The notes: generated from the letters alone by a model not told the origin. DNA of 64,000 nt from Gloeopeniophorella convolvens (GCA_022496205.1 WTXD01000002.1:372001-436000); one strand, 5' to 3'; shown: positions 1-12,364, counted from the first letter of the stretch. Made by a program: numbers and translations.

Positions 1-467
1 TGGGAGTCCAGTCGATCCCGCTGCGCGAGAGGATCTGGAGCTCACTCGAGTTCAAGCTGACAGCAACCTCTGCGACGGGCTATGAACATCTACAATCCGG
101 GGGTAGGCACGCGAGCAACGAACGGGTGCGGTCTGCGTTGAAGGCATGAGCAGTGATAGGAGCTTGGGAAACGTTGTAAACTTCGGGAGTGGCCATTATT
201 TGTAATTCGTGATCGCAGAGGACGAGCAGTCGACTACTGCGGTGAATGCGTGATACAAGATGGAGAACAAGTCAAGATTAAGGGCTCGGGGCAATCCCCA
301 GTCCGGGCCGCAGTGCCGGTGCCCTGTTCACCGGAGCGCGCGGCGTCCCCGCGACTCGGGAAGTATCACTCCGAGGGACGACGAGCATCTGTTAACCTCC
401 TGATGCATAAACCCATTGTAGTGATGACAACAAGATAGACAGAAGAAAAGTATCGACGGTGGGCGTG
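1..467. other. left-edge non-coding stretch, 3' of the WC-2 gene
   Basis: No convincing gene was found here. A plus-strand frame is open from the left edge to a TGA at 147-149 (about 48 codons), so the tail of a convergent gene is possible, but nothing in its residues is recognisable. The rest is probably the 3' untranslated region and spacer of the minus-strand WC-2-like gene. Confidence 0.4.
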
Positions 468-1677
468 CTAAGGTGGTACGGTATCGTCGAGGGGCTGCTG
501 GCTCGTGTCTCCTGCCTCGGCAGCCTCCTCAAACCTGCGCACCTTCTTCGCCCATCGAAGACCGCAAGCGTTGCAAAGGGTTTTCGGGCCACGAGGCCCC
601 TGAGGTACCAATCAGCGAATGCCATGCCGTGGCGTGTTAGGGCACATACCTTTCGCCACTCTGGCGAGTCGGTGCGCCCGCACGTGTTACAGATATACTG
701 CTCGCCGCCGAGCGCTTTCTTGGGCTAGGGCCCATGTTAGCCCGGTACGCGGCTCGATTCAGAGCAGAAGGTACCTTTTTTCTCCGAGGTTCGGCATCTG
801 TATCATCGTCCGCTGGAGTGTAGCCAAGGTAGCCTCCAATGTCGTGCGCCGCGACGGGGTAATATGACCTTGTAGGGTCGCCACTCAGCGCCTGCGTTGG
901 GAAACCGATGTTGGTGGTAAAGTGTGCTGTCATGTCTTCGCCCGTGTACGACCCGATTTGTTGCACACCTTGCATTACTGATAGCTGCTGGGATCGAGCG
1001 CGCAATGTCCCAAGGCGCTGCTGTAATCGCTCGTTCTCGACCTTCAGCTCCAGCAGCGTGTTCAGCCTGGAGGCACGGTGAGTTTTAGTCATCGTAATCA
1101 GATGACAACACGAGTGCGCTCACATAGCTGTGTTCCGACTTGGGTATGGTTTCGCGACGGCAAAGAAGCACTTGCACGCGTTCTCCCCAGGCATGAAGTG
1201 TGGATACCCCGTCACTTCGAGCAGCACTTCCCGGGGAGGGGTCGGAGGGTTCAAGGGTATGCGGCTGAAGGATATCTCAGGCTTGCATCGCAACCGCGCA
1301 TATACGTGTAGATCCTCGCGGTGCTCTATAGAGCGCGAATATGCAGTACAGAAACTGAGCCTATCATTAACTGAGCGCGTGTCAGGGGCATTAGCACAAC
1401 TGGCGGCGCAAACACGAGCAGAACACGGACCGTTAACGAGCTCAGTGAGATCTTTGTCGATCATATCCTCGTCCTGCCAGGCCAGGATGTCGCGTACAGC
1501 AGGGTTGCAGAAGAGGACCTTGCAGGTCGGGGAGAGGACGAGGACGATGGCCTCAGTGAGCTCTGTGATTAAGAGGTCTGCCCAGCGTTTGCGGCGCGTG
1601 AATTCCCATGGCGGGGCAGCGGGCTGAGTCTGGAGCACTGGTGCAGGGCGTGAGGAAGGGCCGGCGACGGCGTTCAT
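468..1677 (-). CDS. wc2: White-collar-2-like PAS/GATA zinc-finger photoresponse transcription factor
   Basis: This is the predicted DNA-binding partner of the blue-light receptor WC-1 in the white collar complex, acting in the nucleus. The N-terminal half carries a single PAS domain (around [15 protein letters not shown] to [12 protein letters not shown]). A short coiled helix follows ([16 protein letters not shown]), and the C-terminus has a GATA-type finger of the form [14 protein letters not shown] ... [13 protein letters not shown]. The finger is split by an intron between its two Cys pairs. Exons that keep frame are 1677-1431, 1370-1124, 1066-775, 724-650 and 599-468, giving about 330 residues and ending DTVPP. 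The 1430-1371 interval is open in frame and could be read through, but it has GT..AG ends and a branch-like CTAAT, so it is probably an intron. The start at MNAVAGPSS was chosen because upstream codons are not protein-like and a TATA-like element lies near 1743. The protein is short compared with ascomycete WC-2. Confidence 0.9.
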
Positions 1678-1742
1678 AGCAGCAGAGTCCGAGAAGAGAG
1701 AGAGCGGGACGATGGACAGAGAGAAGGGGCAGGAGGAGGCAA

Positions 1743-1749
1743 TATATAA
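1743..1749 (-). promoter_or_regulatory. TATA-like element upstream of the WC-2-like gene
   Basis: A TATATAA-type run lies about 66-72 bases upstream of the chosen WC-2 start codon. It sits in the 293-base gap between this gene and the stop of the upstream SDR gene. It is supported only by sequence and spacing. Confidence 0.35.
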
Positions 1750-1970
1750 TTCACGAATAACGGCAATCCGGCGTAAATTCGTGTGGAGCGGTGGGGCCGT
1801 CGGGCAGCCCGAAAAGGCAGGGGCGGTTTTCGCGGACTCGTTTGGGCAGACCACGTCATGCTTGCTGTCAACTGCCGTTCCCATTTGAGCAACTCAGGTA
1901 CCCGCTATGTACATGTCCTGAGCCACTTCCCATCCATGGCCTAGCCCCAGCCTCGTCTGCGATGCGCACC

Positions 1971-3560
1971 TCAGATCGCGCAGTAGCCCCCGTCGACCCG
2001 GATCTCGGACCCCGTCATGAACCGGGACGCGTCGCTCGCCAGGAATACAATCGCGCCCTGCTCACAGCAACACCGTGTCAACACTGGCCGTGGTCGTTCT
2101 TACCCGGGCTGAATACGCACCGCCAAGTCCTCTGGTTCTCCCATCTGTTACCATTTCGTTAGCTGCAGCCGAACGCGATACAAAGAGGCAACGACATACC
2201 CTCCCCATGGGCGTCAATCCCTCCCACGTTTTCTGACAGGATACATAAGCTTGCGGGGCGCCGCTGGAACTGAAGACATCCTACCTTGAGCTCCTGGTTG
2301 TTCGCCAGAATCGTCCGTGTGAGCTTCGTAAGCATGTAGCCGGGGCTGTCCCGAGGGCATAAGTCCAGAGCAAGTGACTTCCATGCACCGAGAAGCCCAT
2401 ACCTCAGCGCGTTTACGCGCACACCCTTCTGCGCCCACTCGACAGCCAAGCTTGCGGCCATGTGCTTCACCGCTGCGAATAGTCAGTATCTCTCGTGCGA
2501 ACAACGTAATGGAATCTAGAACACCTGCTTTTGACGCATTGTACGGCGTTTGGGGCTTCCCGCTTCAGTCAGCCTACATGCCCCTATACGTACAGACAAC
2601 CTGAGAAGATACCGTACCTGGGGTATGTTGACAATCTAGATGCGGGGGTAGGTCTCTGGGTGCACGCGGCAGCGATGGGCGGGACGTACATTCGCACTCA
2701 TACTGGCCACCAGGGTAATGCTGCCTCCGCCTTGCTCAATCATGTGTCGCGCGGCCTCGCGCGCAGTGAAGAACGAGCCGTGTACGTTGATATCATACAA
2801 GCGCTTTATGCGGTCGGACGGGTAGCTGCCACCAAGTACAGCACGGTGAGTAATAAGCCGACGATAGCACATCCCAAAATCACTCACTCGAACGCGGAGA
2901 AATTCTCCACGATACCTGTGCCCCACAATCGTCAACCTTATCTTGGGGGATGCTGCAGCGGTATGAGGAAGACTCACCGGCAGACGCGACGACCGAGTCT
3001 ACCCGCCCAAACGTCTCTACCGTTCTCTTGAACGCTTTTTCTACGGATACCTCCGAAGATACGTCGCACTCCAAGCCCACAACCTTTAGATCATCCGACT
3101 TTATATTCTCGCTAGCTGCAGGGTCGTGAGCAGACCGTCAGGGACAGCGAGTCGCGCCGCACGAGCGCGGACGTACATGCAAATTGGATCAGTTCCTCCG
3201 CAGCCCCTTCCGCCTCCGCCTGTTTGAGGTCCAGGATTGCGATCGAGTCGCATCCCCTGCCCAGGCCGTCAGTAACGGTTTCGGTGCTCTAGACTGGGCA
3301 GGGTATGGACGCACGCGCGAATAAAGGCGCGACAGAATTCATTCCCGAGTCCTCGCGCAGCGCCGGTGACAAGACAAACCTGTCGTCCCGCAGCCCATGA
3401 GACACCCAGCCTGGCCCCAACAGAAGACGACGCCGCGCACCTTTCCCTGCAACGAGAACTCCGGTAGCACCCTCGGCGCAGCAGGCGCCGCCGTGCTCAG
3501 CAGACGGCTGCGGGCCGCCGCGCGGGTTGCAAGAGGGAAAGCGCGGCGCAGGGTGTTCAT
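1971..3560 (-). CDS. Classical short-chain dehydrogenase/reductase, possible mitochondrial leader
   Basis: NAD(P)-dependent oxidoreductase of the classical SDR family. The overall pattern resembles fungal sorbose/mannitol/arabinitol dehydrogenases, but the substrate cannot be read from sequence. The cofactor-binding motif is TGAARGLG, directly after an intron at about 3385. An acidic turn [17 protein letters not shown], a Ser-containing strand SITLVASMS and the catalytic YNASK follow. The YNASK exon is cut just after the Lys-Ala. The C-terminus is typical: [26 protein letters not shown], and finally [15 protein letters not shown] before the TGA at 1971. The first 25 residues ([19 protein letters not shown]...) are rich in Arg and Ala and lack acids, like a mitochondrial presequence. 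Five or more short introns interrupt the gene. An in-frame upstream ATG also exists, so the start is moderately certain. Confidence 0.85.
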
Positions 3561-4234
3561 GGAGGGCACAGCGAGAAACGAGGTGATGGTACGAGTCCGA
3601 ACTCGAAAGTCAAGACGTACAAGCAAAAGCCCGACCCTCGTCGCGCGGGACGCGGACCAGAATAAGTCAAAGCCGTGCCGCTCAGCTCGGCCGGGGCTCG
3701 CGGAATAACTCCGAGGCGCCGAAAGACCTGGGTCCTTACCTTAAGTCCTCGGTCCGCTGCCCCGCGCGTGGAAACAGCCCCTTGATCACGCAGCCACCGC
3801 CGGGCGCACCAACGCGTTTGCCATGAGATGACCTCCGATTCTGATCTATACTAGATCGCGCCATGGTTCGCAATAGCCATGAAAACATATGGAGTGGTAG
3901 GGCAACAGGTGAGGTGTAGAGTGGCATATAAGGAGTACGCACAGGGTGCGGGTATAGTATCTGACATATAAACTACCAAGGAGACCGGTGACCAGGACGA
4001 GGAGATGAGAAAAAAATGTGCGAGAGAAACTGTAGCGTGAGGCAGCACGCGCAGCACGCCGTGCGACGCATCAACGTCGCGATAACAACAGAAGAAGAAT
4101 GATGTGTAAAGACGGAAATAATGAGAGTGAGACGGCTATAAAACAGTAGATGGGACGGAATCTGAACGAAGCAGCGAAACAAGGAGAGGAATGGTACAGA
4201 GTGAACGAAAATGGAGGGGAAAAATGGGGGGCTA
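3561..4234. other. spacer between the SDR and kinesin genes
   Basis: Contains the SDR promoter (minus strand) and the 3' region of the kinesin gene. Only short, low-quality open frames occur, with no family motif. Confidence 0.5.
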
Positions 4235-7200
4235 TTATATACACACGAACTTGGACTTCCGTTTCGAGAGCTCGTCCATGCGAGCGTCGAGCTGGTGGCG
4301 CGCCCGCTCCTTCGCTTTGCGCTCCTCGTCGAGGCGCTGCTCGAGCGACTGCTTCTCCTCGACGACAGACCGGCGGACGGTCGCGACCTCGCGCTTGGCC
4401 TCCGTGAGCTCGTTGCGGAGGGACTCGATCTGAGAATTGAGGTTATCTCTCTCCCGAGCGATTTCCGTCGCCTGCATGCGGGCTTTGCGGACTGGAGAAT
4501 GGCAAATAAATTCGACGTCACGGATCAACATAGCACGGCGGCAACTTACGATTTTTCTCCGAATCCCCGAGGGACCCCTGCAGCTCGTTGACCATATCCA
4601 TATGCGCCTGCAGATCAGCCTCGCAGTGCGTCAGTTGCTTGTTCAGCGTCTTGATCATCGTCTCCTGCTCCTCGATCTGTTTCGTCCGCTCCTGGAGCTG
4701 CTGCGCAAGCTCCGCATCGGCCTCGGCCCCCGGCACGGCGGTGAGCTGTGCGACGGACGTCGCGGGCGAGTCGGCATTCGATTCGCGCGAGGAGGACGGC
4801 GTCATGACGGCAGAAGAGCTCGCAGAAGAGCTCGACGCCTGATGGGAGAGTGATGACGGCCCCTTCGGCGCGGGAGGTGGGGGAACGGAGGGCGGTGGGG
4901 TGGGCGGGGGAAGCTTGCTGGCGAGGCTGTTGGCGCGGCTGTAGGTGGACAGCACGCGTTCTGACGGCCCCCGGGCGGGCGAGACGGGGGAGGGGGGAGC
5001 GTTGCGGTTGGCCGGGACCCGCGCGAGCTGTGCCTGCAGGTCGCGCATGATGTTCTCCTGCTTGGTCTTCTCCTCCTGAATCGCGTCCTTCTCGTCCTTG
5101 ACGCGCTGGAGGGTGTGCTGCATTTCCGCGAGCACGGAACGGTGCTTCTCGAGTTCGTCAACCAGCGAGTCGCGGTTCGACGCCTGCTTGATGAGCTCTT
5201 CCTGCTCGCCCTGCGTGATCCCCAGCTGAGCTTTGAGCGCTTGTACCTCCTTGGCAAGCTCTTCCCGCTCGTTATGCGACTCGGAAAGATCTTGATGCAG
5301 GCTGGTGATGATCTCTGACTGCTTGTTGAGGGCGTCCTCGTGCGCAGCGCGAGTCTGCTCGCGAGCAAGCAAGTACTCCTCCGCGGCAGCCTTATGTGAC
5401 GCCAGCTCGTCAAGGAGCAACTCGCGGTTCTTCTGAACCGTTTCGCGCTCCTCTTGATGTTTGGCCTCGAGCTCGGCGATCGTCTTCTTGAGGTGCTCTT
5501 GCTCCGCGGAGAGCAGCTCCTCGCTCTGCTGCCTTGCGTCCTCGAGCGCCTCCCGGCGGGCCTCCTGCTCTGCGATGAGCATGGCGTTGAGCTCGGCCGT
5601 AACCCTCTCGTGCTCAGCACGGCTCGCGGCGAACTGCTCCGCGTGCGTCCGTGCCAGAGCAGCGCGGTCGTCCCGCGCCTTGGCAGAGAAAGCCTCGAGC
5701 TCGGCGTCGTGCTGGATCCTGAGCGTCTGGACCTCTGACGAGACGACCCTTTCATGCTCGGCGCGGAACGCGCTGGACTCCTCTTCGTAAGTTTTGGCCA
5801 GCAAGGATAGCTCCTGCTCGGACTTGGAGACCGCATCCTGCAGCGCGCCTTGGTGCTGTGCCTTGAGGGCGGCAGTGAGCTCGGCCAGCGCCTTCTCGTG
5901 CGCGCCGCGCAACTCGGCGAGCTCCTCAGCATGGTGCTGCTGCAGCGCAGCGCGGTCCTGCTCCGCTTGTGCAACGGCTCCGCTGAGGGCGGCCTGGTGC
6001 GACGCCTTGAGTGATGCGATGTCCTGTTCGTGGCCACGCTCGACCTCCTGGAGAATGACAGTCTGCTGTTCCTTGAGTGCAGCCAGAGTTGCCTCAGACC
6101 TCTCGCGCGCCTCAGAGCCCGACGCGTCGTGCTGCTCCTGCAGCTTGGAGAGCGACTGCTGAGCAGCTTCCACCTCCTTCCTGGCCTGTTCCTGCACCTT
6201 CACCAACGCAGCTGCGTGGTCGTCGCGAAGGCTCTTGAGCGCGTTGGAGTGCTCCTCGACGACGGTAGCCACGACATTGGCGTGCTCTGCCCTGAGCTTC
6301 TCGAGGTCCTCGACAAAGGTGGCTTCCTTCTTCGCAAGAGTGGAGGCGTGCTCGTTCTGGATGTCCTTGATAGTGTCTGCCTGCGCGGACTGCGACTCGG
6401 AGAGCAGGCCTTCGCGAGCGAACTCTGAGACGCGGAGCTCCGCGGCATGGTCCTCGCGTAAGCGTTCCAGGACCTGCTTCGACTGCGCTGCTTGCTGCTC
6501 GAACGCTGCAGCGTGTTCCGCCCTGAGCCGGGTGAGCCCGTTGTAGTACTCCTCCTCGGTCTTCGCGAGCTCAGCGGTCATCTCGCCGTCCTTCTCCTTC
6601 AAGGTCTGCTCGTGCTTAGCCTGGGTGTCCCGAAGAGTGGTCTGGTGTTCTTCCTGGACTTTGGCGAGCGCAGCACTGGCTTCATTGAGACGGCGGCGCA
6701 GTTCCTCTTCGTGCTCGGCTTTGAGACGACCGAAGGCCTCGGCGTGGTCCTTGTGCGACTTCTCCAGTGCAGCGGAGGCCTCGAGTAGTTGGTCGCGAAG
6801 GGAAGAGAGAGAGGATACGTGTTCCTCATTGAGGCGCGCGACGAGCTCGTCAACCTCCTTCTCCTTGACACGCAGAGCCTGCTCGTGCTCCAGACGAAGA
6901 TTTTGAACAGCCTCAGCATGGTCGTCTTGGGCCTGCTTGAGGGTCTTCTGAAGCTCAGCTTCACGCCGCTCGACTTCTTCGAGGCGAGCCAGGCTGCCCT
7001 CGTGCTTGCTGCGGAGGCTGCCCAGTTCGTTAGACATGTTGATTGTCTGATGGCGCAAGTCAGCAACGCAGCTCTTAAGTGGGGCGGAGCTGCACACATA
7101 CCTGATTACTTGACAAAACAGTCAACTCGTCATGCTGTCGTCGGAGCTGTAGGAGCTCTTCGTTGAGGCCCTCGACGGTCTCGCGGTGCTGCGACTCCTT

Positions 7201-10200
7201 CTGGGCCATCGCGCTGACGGCGGTCGGGTCAGATGTCATATCCATCGGACCAGCGAACGAAATGGCTTACCGCATCAGCTCATTAAGGCGCTCCAGAGAC
7301 TCGTCAGACTCGGAGTTCGACGCGCCATCAGCGCCGTCGTTCCCATTCTGCAAGACCGTCTTGATCTCATCGAACTGATTGATCGTCTTGGGCGATAGGA
7401 ACACCGTGGGGCTGTCCATGCCGTCGGCGGGGCGCGGGCTGGCCTCTCCCTGCGAGGGCGATGTGATAGGTGAGACGGTATCCCGCTCCTTCAACGAGAG
7501 CTCGAGGTGCGCGATCTCCTGCTCGCGGTCCTTGAGTACATCCTGCAAGCGCATGATCTCCTTTTCGAGGCTGCCGACGGAGCGCTCGTTCGGAGAGACG
7601 TTGAGAGCGGGGAGTGAAATAGAGAGATTCGGCCGGTGTGGGGACTGGGTGGGACTACTTGTCCCATGGCTGGAGAAGGAAGTTTTGCGTGAGCGCGCTG
7701 ATGATAATTCCTGCGATAGCGAAAACGATTGGGAGAGCGACCTGAGTAACCCTTATCAGTAAGATGTGGCCTCGGTACAAGCGGGGCCTTACCTCGAATG
7801 CAGGTTTTCGGTTGAGGCCGCATGGCGGAAAAAATGGCGTCTCCCTGCACTGGAAAGCGAGCTCTCGCTATTTTCCCTTACACGACCACCCGTCATCCTC
7901 CGCCTGTGCGTCTGCGCGCTGAGGTCAACGGACCGATCTGGCGACTCCGTTGCGGCGGCATTGTTCAGCTTCAGCTCTTGAATCTGTGCGGCGAGGTCAG
8001 AGATCTCGCGGAGAGCGTCGCGGTACTTGGCGGTGACCGAGGACAAGTCGGCGAGCGTGGCAGTATGGGCCTGCTGAAGCGTGACCAGCTGATTCTCAAG
8101 CGCGAGCTCTGGCTCCCTTGGTGTTGACGCGCCAGAGATGGAGCTGTTGCCAGAGCCAGAGCCATTCGCCTTCGCCAGGTCCGCCTCGAGCTTCTTGCGC
8201 TCGTGCTGTACTTCGTTGGCTACAGTACCGAGGCGCTCCCAGGCCTCCCCGGCTTCTTTCTTCTTCGCTTGCCATTCTTGCATCTTGGCCTCAAGCTCGC
8301 GCACCTTGCGCTCGCGCTCTTCGAGGTCGGTCCGCCAACTTTGGCCATCCCTCTTGAGACCTTCGAGTCGCTCTTGCATAACCTGTGCCTCTTCTCGTCG
8401 CCGGTCGCACTCGAGCTCCAGTCTCTCGACATGCTCGCGGAGAGCCAGGACCGACTCGTCCGACTTGGCGAGGCGTGCCTCGAGGTCCGCAATGTACTTG
8501 GTGGAGTGGGATTCCACGTCCTTGAAGCGAGAGAGCTCGCGTCGCAGGTCGCTCATGGACTCGCTAGAGCTCACGCTCGACTCGTCATATTGCTTCATCC
8601 TTTCCTCAAGGTCGTGGACATAGGCCTAAATCGATTCGAATAAGTGTCTACACAGATGGAAAAAATTGCGTACCTCCGTTGATGCCTCTCTCTCTGTCAG
8701 CTTTGAGAGCCTGGAGCGCAGCTCTTCAACATAGAGTTCAGCCGCTGCCTTGCGCTCCGTCATCTCGCTCAGCTCTTCCTCCTTTTCCTCCACAAGATCA
8801 TTGGTGTGCCTGAGCGCAGCGCGGTTCAAGCTCAGCTCGGCTTCCATCGCGCTGATCGTCTTCTCGTATTCCTCAATAACGGGTCCGACGATTTCCTCAT
8901 ACTTGCTCATGCCGGTGACAGCACCTGACGAAGAGTTCCGGTGCCATTCACCATGCTCCTTGCGCAGCCTCGTCAATTCCTCGTTGCGAGCGACGTATTT
9001 CTCCCGCAGGTCCTCGTAGGTGCTCTTAAGCTCGTTGTAGTTGGCAAGCACCCGCTTTGACGCAGCGCTCTCCAGAGAAACACCGCTGATTTCAGGTGTG
9101 ACAGAGTCCGTGGTCAGCGTGCCGCCTTCCTTGATGGTCTTGAGTTCCTTGCGGAGGCGCGTGACCATGCCCTGAAGCCACTCGACATCATCCCAGCCCT
9201 CTTCTTTCTCGTTGATCGTGGCGCGGTTCTTGATGTTACGGGCGCGGTTAGCGTATTTGAGGGTGTTGACCGTCTCAGCCGCGTTCCATTCAGCAGGGCT
9301 GACGCATGCAATCATAAGGGTATGCGCATTCCCGCCAAGTGAGTCTTGCAAAAGACGAGTGAGCTTGGAGTCGCGATATGGGACATAGGATGCCGTGTGC
9401 GACTTGGCGCGCGAGGGGTCGCCGAGAGCGGAGATGACGTTGCCTAAGGCCAGCAACCCGCTGTTAATGGAAATTCCTTCCTTGATGCGTTCGCCCGCGG
9501 CAGCAGTTCTTTTCAGCTGCCGAGACGCTAACAGTCAGCAAAGAAGAAATAAACGAGCGCCACACTGCTTACGCGTTCTGAACCAGCGAGATCCACAAAA
9601 TGGAACTTAGAAACGACTGTCACCCATTCACCGCCTTCCTCGTCAATGCTACCTCGCGTGTCATTGTGGTGGCCAAGCGAGCTAGCGGGGCGGAGCGTGT
9701 TACCGCGGTTCATAGCCGAGGAGAAACTAGGCGTTCCTGGGCGGCCAAACGTGGGAGAGGAAATGCGGCTTCCTGATGGGCCAGGAAGCATGGAGCCGGG
9801 ACGTGCTAAGCGTGACGGCGATCGGCCATTGGGTGGCAAGGGAGAAGGAGAACGTGGCGGCAGGCCAGACCCAGTGTACTTTCTCTGGATAAGGGTTAGG
9901 GAGAAGATGGCATGCGAGCGCGAAGACTGGGCGTTCATATCAGTTTCATTTGTCCGTCGAATGGAAGTTCCCTGGCGGATTAGGCTGGCAACGCAAAGTC
10001 AGAATGTTAAGCCACATACGGCGTCAATTGGACGCGACTCACTGCATGACTTCGGAGGCGTTCTTAACTTGAACTTCACGGAGACCACCCCAGATAATCG
10101 AGCCGTCCTTGCCCTCGCGAATTTGAACTTCACGTCTTCCACCGGCACCGTCGTCACTAAGCAGGTCAATGAGGTCCTCATTGTAGATTTCAATGAAGGA

Positions 10201-10787
10201 GCCTTTGACACTGTAGCTCCACGCGTTCCCGCGCTCTTCTCTAAGGGCCCTGGCACGCTGGAAGATTGTGGACACAGCGCGGGGGATGATACCCATGCCG
10301 CTTTCCGGGTCAGACGGATCAGCATCAAGATCAACGCCGGTCATAGTGAAGGTTTTGCCCGAGCTTGTCTGACCATATGCAAGGATGGTGCAGTTAAAAC
10401 CCTCTAGGAATCGAGTAATGAGGGGGTGAGCGGTGGAGGTGAAGAGGGCATGTTGGGTGGTATCCTGGCCGTGAACCTGGTCGAATGTGAACTGTTGCTT
10501 CTTGCTGTTGGCGGCTGGGGACGGGGCGGCCGGGGCGGTTCCTGTGCTTGCACCTGCGGCTGCGGGGGTGGAATTGGTAGCGTCTACGGCGACAGTGGAG
10601 GGCGAGGTAGCGTGAATGACGGTGCGTTGAAAACGAGCGGGAATGTTGACAGCGTCATGTGGTGTTGCCGGCCTGATACGAAGCGCTGAGGGGAACGTGA
10701 GTGAGTAAAAACGTAAGAGACGAGGGGAGAGCACTGACCAACTTGGACCGAGGTAGCAGGCGAGCCCGACGACTGAGTGGGCGCCAT
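4235..10787 (-). CDS. Long N-terminal-motor kinesin (kinesin-4/chromokinesin type)
   Basis: Microtubule motor of about 2,000 residues after removal of about eight short introns. The start MAPTQSSGS is followed by an intron and the motor domain. Motor landmarks are FTFDQV, P-loop GQTSSGKT (near residue 120), switch [12 protein letters not shown], switch [13 protein letters not shown], then [16 protein letters not shown] and [14 protein letters not shown]. The DSLGG/ARNIKN set is characteristic of kinesin-4. A Pro/Ala-rich insertion precedes FTFDQV. A second insertion of about 85 residues, rich in Ser and Pro, lies between switch I and switch II. Almost the whole remainder is coiled coil with Glu/Lys/Gln heptads, broken by a Pro/Ser-rich hinge near 4830-5010. 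The protein ends KSKFVCI at 4235. It probably dimerises and moves cargo or chromatin along microtubules. The exact subfamily is inferred from the motor core only. Confidence 0.92.
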
Positions 10788-10920
10788 TGCGGCGTTGGGA
10801 CCAAAGGGCAAGGCGGGGGAGAGGGCGTCGCGGGGGAGTCGAAGTTGAGAGGAGTGAGGACAAGCGAGTGAAGCGGTTGGGAAGAAAGCAACGCCACCAA
10901 GTCCGCGGCACCCGCCGACA
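10788..10920. promoter_or_regulatory. 133-bp bidirectional promoter, kinesin / IPK1
   Basis: Only 133 bases separate the divergent start codons of the kinesin (minus) and the inositol phosphate kinase (plus). Both 5' untranslated regions and core promoters must fit here or overlap the genes. No clear TATA box is visible. Confidence 0.6.
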
Positions 10921-12364
10921 ATGGCCTCCTCCGTCCAACGCCCACAAGAGTCCCGTCTCCGTCTCGCCGACTCTCTCCCGCATCACTGGCGCTACGTCGC
11001 CGAGGGCGGTGCCACGGTAGTCTTTTCTTATCACGGCCCTCATCACTCCATCTTCACCAGCAGAGCCCTCCGTCTCAGAAAGGTTCCTCGCTCACAGCCC
11101 AATCCGTCTGTATCTGCCTCGCGCGATCCTGTCGGTCTGGCAGTCGAGTTCCAGAACAAGGTCGTTACACGTCTCTTGGACCCGGCCTACTTGGTAGGTC
11201 TCCAGGTTGTTTCTTTGGAGATCCGTTGGGCAGAGGCGTTCGCCGCCTATCACGACCCTCAACGCCCGCCCTCGCGCCGAAACACCGACGTGATCGATAC
11301 CGCTAGGTCCACAGCTGTTCTTACATCAGATCTCGTCGGTAGGTCACGATTTTCGGTCGAAATCAAGGTAATCAGCCTGTGTGTCTTCTTGACGGAGTCG
11401 ATGTATAATCTTTCCGAAGCCGAAATGGGGCTTCCTCCCTAATCCCACCCACCTTTCGCCCGAAAGCAAACCGATCAAGACTCGGACTTGCAGAACCTGC
11501 ATGCACGCTCACCTCAAGCAAGTTGAGGGTCGCCCCGCCCCCGTATATTACTGCCCGTTAGATCTATTCTCGGGATCTGGGGAGCGCATCAAGACCGCCC
11601 TCGAAGGACTTTGGGACTCGTGGCAGCGGTCTGATGGCACTTTCAACAACCTGCGCATCTTTCATTATGGCAAACCGGTGCTACCCAGCGACGTACTGCA
11701 TCCACTTTTCTATCCTTCGTTTAGTTCTGATGTTGACCCACTGTAGGAGTCGAGTCTACGGTTATGGTCCCAGGAGAACTTCTCTTTACCGTCGGATGCT
11801 GCGCTTACATCCCTCAAGTCGCATTTCGTGAGCTCGCTTCTCCCCAGCCTTCTCCGGACGCCCCTTCTGCAGGAAGTGTCAGCGCTACAGCGCCGGCTTG
11901 ACTCTTTGGACTGCGAGGGATGGGTGAAGCTGTCCGGACTAAGAGACATTGGCTCGGATGATCTTAAAGATGACGCAGTGCTTCTGGGGTCTGATATGGA
12001 ACCCTCTGTGGACGATTGGGCGTCTTTCGTTGACGTATTTCTGTCCTCGGAAAGCGGAAAGCACAGCAACTTCGATCCCACCAACCTCCGCTACCACACA
12101 CTCGCATATATGCTATCTGCAACGCTCAAGGATTGTTCAATTATTATTCCGCTGCATTCCCGCCCAGGCGACGGTGGAGTCCCGACCCCCAAGGTCATCG
12201 ATCTCGATATCAAGAGCGCGAAGAAGATCCCCGGTTGGATTGAATTGGACGAAAAGGTTGTAAGGGAATACGCGAAAGTGGACCCCAGTCTGCGGAAGAC
12301 GTGTGTCGATGGAGGAGCTGAGACAGGAACTGCCAGGGCACTCGAGGCGTGTCTGGCTTTGTAG
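10921..12364 (+). CDS. IPK1: Inositol-pentakisphosphate 2-kinase
   Basis: Phosphorylates the 2-position of inositol pentakisphosphate to make phytate (InsP6), which supports mRNA export and signalling. The start MASSVQRPQ leads into HWRYVAEGGATVVFSY, the glycine-rich ATP loop of the family, and ALRLRK. The family signature EIKPKWGFLP is created by joining exons across an intron whose acceptor is just before 11421. It is followed by TCRTCMHAHLK, the CMH-type substrate motif. Later segments include NLRIFHYGKPV, a C-terminal LSATLKDCSIII strand, and DLDIKSAKKIPGWIELDEKVV. Three exons are visible with introns near 11367-11420 and 11691-11745. Removing them keeps the frame to the stop at 12362-12364. 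Confidence 0.92.

Noticed and set aside
3..149. Open plus-strand frame from the left edge to a TGA
   Set aside because: 48 codons, plausible in composition but with no recognisable motif and no start in the window. Could be the tail of a convergent gene.
4802..6037. 411-codon minus-strand Arg/Ser-rich frame
   Set aside because: Shadow of the kinesin coiled coil in another frame; biased composition comes from the GC-rich Glu/Lys codons.
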